From DASVLX01 sp035552275 (GTDB lineage: Bacteria; Actinomycetota; Actinomycetes; Mycobacteriales; Pseudonocardiaceae): a stretch of DNA of 17,775 nucleotides. Where the stretch lies: positions 1 through 17,775 of the forward strand of contig DASZLR010000198.1 in NCBI GenBank assembly GCA_035552275.1, in the 5' to 3' direction. Positions 6,872-13,799 of this stretch are shown one piece after another (the stretch's first letter is position 1; each line of letters starts with the position of its first letter). The notes beneath the pieces were generated by a model. It was not told the origin of the DNA, ran no database searches, and saw only the letters and a program-made list of their open reading frames with translations. A program made the position numbers and the translations under genes.

Positions 6872-8125
6872 TCAGTCCGCGGGTTGACTCGGGGTGGAAT
6901 CAGCTGCCGCGGCCGACGGTTCGGTGCCCGGCGCCGGGGCGGGGCTGGACGGCCGGGCGTCCCGCCGGCGCAGCGCGTTCACCTTGCTCGGCGGCATCGG
7001 CGGATCGTGCAGCAGCGAGCGGATGCCGGCGTTCAGCACCGCCAGCAGCGGGACCGCCAGCAGCGCGCCGACGATCCCGCTGACCACCGCGCCGATGCCG
7101 ATCGCCAGCACCACCGCGAGCGGATGCAGCCGTACCGCCCGGCCCATCAGGAATGGTTGCAGCACATGGCTTTCCAGCTGCATCACAGCGATCACGATGG
7201 CCAGCACGATCAGCGCCGGCACGAACCCGTTGGCCACCAGGGCGACCAGCACCGCGACCGTGCCGGCCAACACCGAGCCGACGATCGGGATGAACGCGCC
7301 GATGAACACCAGCGCGGCCAGCGGCGCGGCCAGCGGCACCCGCACGATCGCCAGGCCGATGCCGATGCCGAGCGCGTCCACGAAGGCGACCGCGACCGTG
7401 GCGCGGATGTAGGCGACCAGCGAGGCGTAGCCGCGCCGACCGGCGACGTTCACCCGGTCGCGGATGTCGCCGGGCACCGCGAGCAGCACGAACGACCAGA
7501 TCGCCCGGCCGTCGTAGAGGAAGAAGATCAGCGTGAACAGCGCGAGCAGAATGCCGGTCAGCACCTCGCCGACCGTGGTCGCGGTGGAGAACAGGCCCGA
7601 GGTCAGCGAGGACTCGTTCGCGCCAAGCGTTTCGGTCAGCTTTTTCAGGAACGACTGAAGTTGCGCCTGGGTGAGATGCAGCGGGCCATGCTGCAACCAG
7701 TTGCTGATCTGCGACACGCTCTGGCTGACCTTCGCGGTCAACGCCGGCAGCCCGTCGGAGAACTCGCTGATCACGAAGCTGAGCACGCCGCCGACCGCGG
7801 CCAGCCCGCCGATCACCACCACCGCCGTGGCCAGGCCGCGCGGCAGGTTCCAGCGGACCAGTCGCGCCACGGCCGGGGCCAGCAGCGCGGACAGCAGCAG
7901 CGCGATGGCCACCGGGATCAGCACCACGGCCAGGTATCCGAAGATGTAAGCGATCGCGACGACGCCCAGCAGCACCGCGACCAGCCGCCAGCTCAGCGCG
8001 GCGGACACCCGCAGCAGTATCGGAACCCGGTCGGTGATGTCCTGCCCCTCGGCTGTTCGAGCCGAGTCCGCGTCGTTAGCCGGGTTTGCGTTGTCAGCGC
8101 GCGATCCTCCAGGCCGTAGCTTCAC
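6872..8125 (-). CDS. AI-2E family transporter (PerM/TqsA superfamily)
   Basis: This 417-residue inner-membrane permease belongs to the AI-2E exporter superfamily, whose members move autoinducer-2, Na+/H+ or unknown solutes. The order is a hydrophilic tail (1-38), hydrophobic pairs (VAVLLGVVAIAYIFGYL; VLIPVAIALLLSALLAPAVA), a long amphipathic soluble stretch rich in Ser/Gln (about 120-190), and then the C-terminal helices. The family core is seen as GDIRDRV, a hydrophobic run ending FIPIVGS, and LESHVLQPFLMGRAVRLHPL. The last 30 residues are Pro/Ala/Ser-rich and probably disordered. GTG 8125 is preceded by GTGGGAAT, a weak ribosome site. It heads a four-gene minus-strand run. The sequence does not reveal its substrate. 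Confidence 0.92.
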   Translation of the reverse strand: MKLRPGGSRADNANPANDADSARTAEGQDITDRVPILLRVSAALSWRLVAVLLGVVAIAYIFGYLAVVLIPVAIALLLSALLAPAVARLVRWNLPRGLATAVVVIGGLAAVGGVLSFVISEFSDGLPALTAKVSQSVSQISNWLQHGPLHLTQAQLQSFLKKLTETLGANESSLTSGLFSTATTVGEVLTGILLALFTLIFFLYDGRAIWSFVLLAVPGDIRDRVNVAGRRGYASLVAYIRATVAVAFVDALGIGIGLAIVRVPLAAPLAALVFIGAFIPIVGSVLAGTVAVLVALVANGFVPALIVLAIVIAVMQLESHVLQPFLMGRAVRLHPLAVVLAIGIGAVVSGIVGALLAVPLLAVLNAGIRSLLHDPPMPPSKVNALRRRDARPSSPAPAPGTEPSAAAADSTPSQPAD

Positions 8126-8389
8126 ATTCCCACGTTATCGGCAACCGCCATCCAGGCGCGTCCGCCTGGAATGGACACGGAACGTGACTGCGGATAACAC
8201 TATGCGTTTGTCACTCGATCAGGCGATCTTCGGCCTTGGCGGCTGCGCGCGCCTTGATCGACTGGCAGGCTCTGCCGAGTCGACGTTCGGTGGACACCGC
8301 GTACCGCTTCGGATACGGATCGCGACCGCCGCGATCACAGTCGGCCAGACCGCAAGACAGCAGAGGTACCGAGGAAGGTGCGCGCGATC
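8126..8389. promoter_or_regulatory. Divergent intergenic region with an 8-bp inverted repeat
   Basis: This region separates the AI-2E-type gene (-) from the secreted-protein gene (+). TCCAGGCG (8151-8158) and CGCCTGGA (8163-8170) form a perfect 8-bp inverted repeat with loop CGTC. It extends outward as CCA...ATGG with one bulged base. It lies 25-45 bases upstream of the AI-2E-type start, where an operator would fit. A GGATAACACTATG stretch (about 8182-8194) is a possible -10 region, but no matching -35 was identified. Confidence 0.4.
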
Positions 8390-9217
8390 GTGGGCGAAGC
8401 GACGAACGGGAAGGGCCGCTTGACAAAGCTGGCTTCCCGCGCGCTGCTCGTTCTCGGTGGCGCGGTCGCCGCCACCGCCGCCTGCTGGGCGATCTCCTCG
8501 GCGACCGCCTCGGCCGACACGCTGCCCGGTCACGTACCCGCCAACCCGGCGGGCATCGTCACGACCGGCGGTCACGCCGGCTCGACGCTGGCGAAGACCG
8601 ATCCGGTCTCGACGACGGAGCGGACCGTCCAAGCCGCCGTCAACTCCGTCGCGCGGACGGTGAACATGGTGACCGCGCCGCTGGCGCAGCCGGCGATGAG
8701 CACCTGGCCGACGGCCTGGCGCGACGGCTGGAACCAGGTCACCGGTTCCTTGCAGGGCACCGTCACCCAACTTGGGCACGACAGCCTGGCCAAGACCACG
8801 TCGCAGCTGGTCGCGGGCTCGCCCGCCGTCAGCTCACTGGCTCAGCACGCATCCGCCGGCCAGTCGGCCGTGCCCAGTGCCGTGACCACAGCACCCCTGA
8901 CCGCGCCGCACTCGGCCACCACGGTCACCACGACCGCGCTGCCGACCGGCCACCACGCCGCCGACTCCCACCGGTTCCCCACCACCCCGGGCGCGCCGCG
9001 CGCACCCGGACGTGCCCCGGCCGCCCCGGTGAACGCCCCCTCCTCAGGCACCACCGGTGGCGCCGGCGGCTCGTCCGGCCCCGGTGGCCCGGCCGGTGTC
9101 GGCGCGGGCGCGAGCTACCCCGTTCTCCCCGGCGTCTCGCTGATCGGCGTGTCCGCGCCGAAGCAGCCGCTGGCACACCTGACCGCCGGCAAGCAGCCCG
9201 GCGTCACCCCCGACTGA
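8390..9217 (+). CDS. Secreted Ala/Thr/Pro/Gly-rich protein of unknown function
   Basis: I do not recognise this protein. From GTG 8390 it has 275 residues. Basic residues (GKGRLTKLASR) precede a hydrophobic segment, LLVLGGAVAATAACWAI, and a signal-peptidase site at ASA-D (about residue 42). The mature part has an amphipathic region with TERTVQAAVNSVARTVNMVT and WPTAWRDGWNQVTGSLQ (about 65-130). A Thr/Ala/Pro linker and a Gly/Ser stretch follow, ending YPVLPGVSLIGVSAPKQPL. There is no C-terminal membrane anchor or sorting motif. The start is ambiguous: GTG 8378 is 12 bases upstream and overlaps the AGGAAGG ribosome site, which favours 8390; TTG 8420 is also possible. It precedes the repeat protein on the same strand by 231 bases, so a shared surface role is possible. 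Confidence 0.65.
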   Translation: MGEATNGKGRLTKLASRALLVLGGAVAATAACWAISSATASADTLPGHVPANPAGIVTTGGHAGSTLAKTDPVSTTERTVQAAVNSVARTVNMVTAPLAQPAMSTWPTAWRDGWNQVTGSLQGTVTQLGHDSLAKTTSQLVAGSPAVSSLAQHASAGQSAVPSAVTTAPLTAPHSATTVTTTALPTGHHAADSHRFPTTPGAPRAPGRAPAAPVNAPSSGTTGGAGGSSGPGGPAGVGAGASYPVLPGVSLIGVSAPKQPLAHLTAGKQPGVTPD

Positions 9218-9448
9218 CCCACCTCCGGCCTGGCGCGGCTTGACCGCCGCCGGACGCGTGGTCCGTTGGTGACCCCTCCGGTCGATCGAGCACCGCCGGC
9301 ATTCGGAAATTCCCACCCATCAGCGGACAGCGCCCCTGCGCGCACCGCCCCCGAACTGGGTGGCCGGCAATCCCTGACGTTCCAGTCGGCCACCCGTCCA
9401 ACCCCTGTAGCGGGAAATGTCCCCCAGGGACTACGGAAGGAGTACCCC

Positions 9449-12400
9449 ATGCAGACCTGGGCGAAGCGCGGAATTCAAACCGCGCTGGTCACCGGTGGTT
9501 TGTTGATGCTGGGCACGGGCATTGCCTCGGCCAGCGAGAACGTGAACCCCGACAGCCCCGCCTCTCCGATCGACGGCGGGCTCACTGTCCCCGTCGACAT
9601 CGGCAACAACGATCTCGGCACAGCGCTGGGCAACCACCGGCTGCCCGAGTTCCACCAGACGTTCAGCACCGACCAGATCGCCAACATGCTGCCCCGCACC
9701 GGCGGGACCGCAGGGACTTCAGCCGCCCCCGCGGCCCTGCGCCGAGTCGCCCCCGCCGCTGCTGCGGCCGGCGGCCCGTTGACCGGCCCGCTCAGCAACC
9801 GGCTGCGCGGCGAGCTCGTGGTGCCGATCCAGATCGAGAACAACGCCATCGGCGCGACCGGCGACGCCTTCGCCGCCGGCTCGGCCAACCAGAACGTCAG
9901 CCGGCCCGACCCGGCCGTCACCGGCGAGCACCCGTCGCCGCTGGGTGACAACGTGCTGGCTGTCAACGAGGTCCTGCCGCTCCAGATCACCGGCAACGCG
10001 GTGGGCGCGCTCGGCAACGCCGCCACCCACTCGATGGCCACCCAGACCGGCATGACCGGCGGTGACATCAACACCAACGGCGCCGGTAGCGCGCTGGCCG
10101 GCAACGTGCTGGCCTGGCAGGGCGCGAACCCGGTGCAGGTCAACGGAAACTCGGTTGGTGCGGCCGGTGACACGGTGGCCCACTCGGTGGCCAGCAGCAC
10201 CGGCTACTCGGCCGGGCACATCGGCACCAGCGGCAAGGGCGGCGCCGCGTCCGGCAACGTCGGCGCGGTCCCCGAGGGCCTGCCGGTCAACGTGAACAAC
10301 AACTCGGTGGGCGCGGTGGCCAACACCCTGGCCACCGGGTGGAACCAGGTCACCGCGAAGGCCGGCGACCAGACCCAGCCGACCTGGCGCGGCCCGGCCT
10401 ACGCGGCCACCAACGGCGACACCTCGGCGCTGTCCGGCAACCTGGTCACCCCGCAGACCGCCGAGCCGGTCTCGGTGATGTGCAACGCGGTCGGCGCGGT
10501 GGCCACCTCGCTGGCCGGCGGCTGCGAGACCGCCGCCAACACCAGCGCGGGCGGCTACGAGCTGACCTCGGGCACCAAGGCCGCCGGCTCGGGCAACCTG
10601 CTGACCGCGCCGATCGACGAGCCGGTCCAGGTGTTCGGCAACGGCGTGGCCGCGATCGCCAATGTCCTTACCAACGAGACGAACACCGACATCGCCAAGT
10701 CCGGCGGCCAGACCTACACCACCGGCGACCAGTCGGTGCTGTCGGCGAACTCCGGCGCGGTGCCGGTGGGCGCGACCAACGACGTGTTCGGCAACGGCGT
10801 GTCGGCGATCGGCAGCGCGGTCGACAAGACCACGAACACCGTCACCACCAACACCGGTGGCTACAACGGCACCACCAGCAACGGCGCCGCGGGCTCCGGC
10901 AACGTGCCGAACATCCCGATCGCGGTGCCGATCGAGATCGACCGCAACAACGCGGCCGGCGCCGGCGGCGGCTCGTCCTCCTCCACCAGCGAGACCAAGT
11001 CGGTCACCACGGGTGGCTCCGCGAACGGCTCCGACGACCACGCGGCGGCCTCCGCCAACGTGATCAACACCCCGGTCGCGCTGCCCGCCCAGGTCTTCAA
11101 CAACGCGGTCGGCGCGGTCGCCGACACGTTCGCCAGGGGCGACAACCGCACCGCGGTCCGCTCCGGCGGCGCGGCGAAGACCAGCGGCAACAGCGGCGCT
11201 GCCTCGGGCAACATCGTGCAGGGCGCGTTCGCCGACCCGGTGCAGGTGTTCGACAGCGCGGTGTCGGCCGTCGGCAACGGCGCGGCCATCGGCACCAACA
11301 CCACTTGGGCGGGCGCCGGCGGCGCCGGCCTCATCCCGGGCGACCCGACCGCCGGCGCGCAGACCAGCGGCACGCACAGCGCCCTGGACGGCAACATCGT
11401 CGACCTTCCCGACGCCGGCCCGGTGCAGGTCTTCGGCTCGACGGTCACCGCCGCCGGCAGCGACCTGGCCGGTTCGGCCAACACCACCCGAGCGATCGCC
11501 GGCGGCAGCGACACCACCGACGGCACCCTCGGCGCCCTGGCGGGCAACGTGATCAACCCGGCGCTCACCCAGAACGTGCAGCTGTTCGCCGACAACGTCG
11601 GCGTGCTGGGCAACCAGATCGCCAACGCGCACAACGACACCGCCACCAAGTCCGGTGGGGACGTGGCCACGGCCGGCGACTTCGCCGCGCTGTCCGGCGA
11701 CATCCTGGCCGCGCCGGTGGCCGCGCTGGTCCACTTCGGTTCGGACACCGTCGGTGTGCTGGACAACAGCCGCACCAACGCGATCAGCCGGACGTTCGGT
11801 GAGACCGGCGGCGCCACCAGCACGTCCGGCGACATGAACTCGCTGTCCGGCATCAACGAGGTGTTGCCGGTCGGCGTGGTGCTGCCGTTCTACAAGGTGC
11901 CGCTGGACATCCTGGGCGACGCCCTGGACACCGGCCAGTTCTCCGTCACCGAGTTGGTCGCCGACCAGCCGGCGCAGATCAGCCCGAACTTCGGCTCGCA
12001 GTTCGGCCTGCCCACCAACGCGGCGGATGTCACCCAGGCGGAGCAGACGCTGAGCCTGCCGGCCGGCGCCGACAAGCTGATGGGCGCGGGCGAGACCCCG
12101 AACCTGTCGACGCTGCCGCTGTCGTTCCCGTCGCTGTCCGGGCTGAGCCTGTCCGGGATGCACACCCCGACCCTGCCCACCGGGTCCGGACTGTCCACTC
12201 AGGACGCACCGGCGCCGATGGACCTGCCGCTGGTCGGCAACCTGCCGCTGACCGGTCAGCTGCCGGTTTCCGGTGAGCTGCCCTCGACGGGTCAGCTGCC
12301 GCTGGCCGGCAGCCTGCCGGTCGGCCTGCCCTCGGTCGGTGGCACCAAGCTGCCCGCCGTCAGCTCGCCGGTGTTCGACCGGTTGAGTGGCCCGCTGGGC

Positions 12401-12664
12401 GAAGCGACGTCGCACCTGACGAACGGCCCGCTGAACGAGGCCACCTCGCACGTGGTCGGCGGCTCGGCGCTGTCCGGCGCGGGCGTGTCCAACGTCAGCC
12501 TGCCGAAGGTCGGCAACCTGGCTGGTCAGCTGCCCACCGCTGGCACCCCGCTGTCCGGCAACCCGCTGTCCGGCAACCCGCTGTCGGGCGTGTCGAGCCT
12601 GCCGGGCGCCGGTGGCCTGACCACCCTGACCGGTGGCCTGCCGACGGGCCTGCCGCACGTCTGA
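9449..12664 (+). CDS. Large secreted protein with chaplin-like repeats
   Basis: This is a 1071-residue exported protein. ATG 9449 has a strong ribosome site (GGAAGGAG, seven bases upstream). The signal peptide runs MQTWAKRG...LMLGTGIASA and should be cut after residue 28. From about 120 to 820 come some thirteen units of 50-60 residues with the pattern SGN-hydrophobic-x(3-4)-P-x(3)-PVQVFGNxVxAVG, then Thr/Asn and SGG. This recalls the chaplin domain of Streptomyces (SGNVVQVPVHVPVNVCGN and similar), whose proteins form amyloid-like hydrophobic surface layers. Only one unit has a Cys pair (345 and 359). The tail (about 880-1071) is Leu/Pro/Gly/Ser-rich with six-residue LPxxGx repeats and no membrane anchor. 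A role in the cell surface or aerial hyphae is inferred. Annotation pipelines might call it a beta-strand repeat or PE-PGRS-like protein. Confidence 0.85.
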   Translation: MQTWAKRGIQTALVTGGLLMLGTGIASASENVNPDSPASPIDGGLTVPVDIGNNDLGTALGNHRLPEFHQTFSTDQIANMLPRTGGTAGTSAAPAALRRVAPAAAAAGGPLTGPLSNRLRGELVVPIQIENNAIGATGDAFAAGSANQNVSRPDPAVTGEHPSPLGDNVLAVNEVLPLQITGNAVGALGNAATHSMATQTGMTGGDINTNGAGSALAGNVLAWQGANPVQVNGNSVGAAGDTVAHSVASSTGYSAGHIGTSGKGGAASGNVGAVPEGLPVNVNNNSVGAVANTLATGWNQVTAKAGDQTQPTWRGPAYAATNGDTSALSGNLVTPQTAEPVSVMCNAVGAVATSLAGGCETAANTSAGGYELTSGTKAAGSGNLLTAPIDEPVQVFGNGVAAIANVLTNETNTDIAKSGGQTYTTGDQSVLSANSGAVPVGATNDVFGNGVSAIGSAVDKTTNTVTTNTGGYNGTTSNGAAGSGNVPNIPIAVPIEIDRNNAAGAGGGSSSSTSETKSVTTGGSANGSDDHAAASANVINTPVALPAQVFNNAVGAVADTFARGDNRTAVRSGGAAKTSGNSGAASGNIVQGAFADPVQVFDSAVSAVGNGAAIGTNTTWAGAGGAGLIPGDPTAGAQTSGTHSALDGNIVDLPDAGPVQVFGSTVTAAGSDLAGSANTTRAIAGGSDTTDGTLGALAGNVINPALTQNVQLFADNVGVLGNQIANAHNDTATKSGGDVATAGDFAALSGDILAAPVAALVHFGSDTVGVLDNSRTNAISRTFGETGGATSTSGDMNSLSGINEVLPVGVVLPFYKVPLDILGDALDTGQFSVTELVADQPAQISPNFGSQFGLPTNAADVTQAEQTLSLPAGADKLMGAGETPNLSTLPLSFPSLSGLSLSGMHTPTLPTGSGLSTQDAPAPMDLPLVGNLPLTGQLPVSGELPSTGQLPLAGSLPVGLPSVGGTKLPAVSSPVFDRLSGPLGEATSHLTNGPLNEATSHVVGGSALSGAGVSNVSLPKVGNLAGQLPTAGTPLSGNPLSGNPLSGVSSLPGAGGLTTLTGGLPTGLPHV
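9812..11920 (+). repeat. Array of about 13 chaplin-like coding repeats
   Basis: Repeat units of 150-180 bp encode SGN...PVQVFGN...AVG cores. Unit starts can be followed from LGDNVL (9941) through LAGNVL, ASGNVG, LSGNLV, GSGNLL, LSANSG, GSGNVP, ASANVI, ASGNIV, LDGNIV and LAGNVI to LSGDIL (about 11690), with degenerate copies at both ends. The units differ at the DNA level, so the array looks old and under protein-level constraint, not recently amplified. Confidence 0.8.
12224..12331 (+). repeat. 18-bp tandem repeats encoding LPxxGx
   Basis: Consecutive six-residue units read LPLVGN, LPLTGQ, LPVSGE, LPSTGQ, LPLAGS and LPVGLP, each 18 bp. They form a proline-rich segment in the tail of the repeat protein. 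Two units contain an LPxTG string (residues 932 and 944) but lack the following hydrophobic and basic segments of a sortase signal. Confidence 0.8.
12548..12589 (+). repeat. 15-bp tandem repeat encoding PLSGN
   Basis: CCGCTGTCCGGCAAC occurs twice in tandem (12548-12562, 12563-12577), followed by a partial third copy, CCGCTGTCGGGC. It encodes PLSGN-PLSGN-PLSG near the end of the repeat protein. The identical copies suggest a recent slippage event. Confidence 0.85.
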
Positions 12665-12721
12665 TCAGTGCTGACGATCAGCGCGGACGACTGCTGACAA
12701 GCGCTGACGATTGACCGAAAA

Positions 12722-12763
12722 GACTGCGCCGCTGGCCGATATCCACTGGTCAGCGGCGCAGTC
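12722..12763 (+). terminator. Hairpin downstream of the repeat-protein gene
   Basis: Arms GACTGCGCCGCTGGCC (12722-12737) and GGTCAGCGGCGCAGTC (12748-12763) pair over 15 of 16 positions around a 10-base loop. It lies 58 bases after the stop. There is no T-run, so it resembles the T-less hairpins common in actinobacteria. Confidence 0.7.
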
Positions 12764-12875
12764 GCGTCCGGGCGAGCGATGCGCCGACTCAGCCCGGCCA
12801 CAGTGCCGTCACGATCGTCCATCGGCGGCGTCTCCCCCGTAACGGGGACCAGTGACAACCGAACGGGGAGCAGTG

Positions 12876-13745
12876 ATGAGCACCGCCGTCGAGACCAACG
12901 GTCTGCCAGCGCGCCGCGCCATTGGCGTGCTGGTGATCGATCCGACTCCGTTGTACCGCGAGGGGCTGGCCGCCCTGATCGCCCGCACGCCGGGCCTGCG
13001 CCTGTTGGGCGCGACCGGCAACGCGGCCGCCGCGGTGGCGCTGTCCGAGCGCGCCAAACCCGATGTCGTGGTGGTCGACTCGGTGCTGGATCCGCGCTCG
13101 CACCTCAGTCAGCTGCTGCTCGGCGGGGACAGCCGGCTCGCGGTGCTGGCGGTGGTGCGCGAGCCGCTGCGCACCGCCGGTTATGTGGCGTCCGCGCTGG
13201 GCGCCGGCACCCACGGGGTGGTGCCGCGGTCGGCCGAGCCGGCCCGGATGGTCGAGGCGATCCGGCGCACCTGCACGCAGCGGCGCTATCTCGATCCGGA
13301 GTTGGCCGCGCTGGGCGCGGCGCCGGTGGCGGCCGGCAACGGCGGGCCCGCGCCGCTGTCCCGCCGGGAGTACCAGGTGTTGCAGCTGATCTCGCACGGC
13401 CTGGAGAACCAGGAGATCGCCAAGCAGCTGTTCGTGTCGGTGGAGACGATCCGGACCCATGTCAAGGGCATCCTGCGCAAGCTGTCCGCCCGGGACCGGG
13501 CGCACGCGGTCGCGGTCGCCTATCGACTGGGTGTGCTCGCCGCCGACCAGGTCGGTGAGCCGACCCGGACCAGGCCGCCGCGCCGCGCCGCTGGGCCGAC
13601 TGGGTCGACTGCGCCCGCTGTGCCTATCAACTCCGCGGCCAGCCGAAACCCCGCGGCCGGCCGTGCCGCGAGCGTTGCCCCCAGCACTGTGGCCAGGGCC
13701 ACGTCCCGGACCAACACTTGCCGTGGTTACCAGGCGGTAATATAA
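12876..13745 (+). CDS. LuxR-family response regulator with atypical receiver
   Basis: This 289-residue NarL/FixJ-type regulator has a receiver domain at about 15-135 and a LuxR helix-turn-helix at about 161-222: LSRREYQVLQLISHGLENQE, then IAKQLFVSVETIRTHVKGIL. The usual phosphoacceptor is present (Asp68 in VVVVDSV). However, the acidic pair is reduced to one residue (IDPTPLYREGL, Asp22 then Pro), the usual Thr/Ser is Ala (about 92), and the conserved Lys is Arg (VVPRSA, 118). Phosphorylation may therefore be altered or lost. No kinase gene is adjacent. ATG 12876 follows GGGGAG by five bases; GTG 12852 is a weaker option. The last 65 or so residues are low-complexity with poorer G/C third positions, and their DNA holds the next gene's promoter. 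The targets are unknown. Confidence 0.88.
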   Translation: MSTAVETNGLPARRAIGVLVIDPTPLYREGLAALIARTPGLRLLGATGNAAAAVALSERAKPDVVVVDSVLDPRSHLSQLLLGGDSRLAVLAVVREPLRTAGYVASALGAGTHGVVPRSAEPARMVEAIRRTCTQRRYLDPELAALGAAPVAAGNGGPAPLSRREYQVLQLISHGLENQEIAKQLFVSVETIRTHVKGILRKLSARDRAHAVAVAYRLGVLAADQVGEPTRTRPPRRAAGPTGSTAPAVPINSAASRNPAAGRAASVAPSTVARATSRTNTCRGYQAVI

Positions 13746-13746
13746 T
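13718..13746 (+). promoter_or_regulatory. Near-consensus promoter of the acyl-CoA dehydrogenase gene
   Basis: TTGCCG (13718-13723), a 17-base spacer and a perfect TATAAT (13741-13746) form a strong housekeeping-type promoter. The predicted start of transcription is near 13753, leaving a leader of about 47 bases. The -10 box overlaps the TAA stop of the response regulator. Confidence 0.8.
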
Positions 13747-13764
13747 TTTGTTACCGGTGAGTAG
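13727..13764. promoter_or_regulatory. Two operator-like TTACC-N4-GGTAA palindromes on the fadE promoter
   Basis: TTACC-AGGC-GGTAA (13727-13740) is a perfect 5-bp-arm palindrome between the -35 and -10 boxes. TTACC-GGTG-AGTAG (13751-13764) is a second copy with a degenerate right half over the transcription start. The copies are 24 bp apart. This placement predicts repression, plausibly by a TetR- or GntR-type fatty-acid regulator encoded elsewhere. Confidence 0.6.
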
Positions 13765-13799
13765 CATAGCGATGTGGTGCGGACAGGAGAAGCGGCGAC

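Noticed and set aside
9812..11920. CRISPR or other DNA-level repeat array
   Set aside because: The periodicity is in the protein; DNA copies diverge and there are no identical short repeats with unique spacers.
12242..12295. LPLTG and LPSTG as sortase cell-wall sorting signals
   Set aside because: They lie about 127 or more residues from the end, with no hydrophobic helix or basic tail after them; they belong to the LPxxGx repeat.
9719..12658. Minus-strand open frame of 979 residues opposite the repeat protein
   Set aside because: Arg/Gly/Val/His-rich shadow of the repeat gene, which has a strong ribosome site and signal peptide on the other strand.
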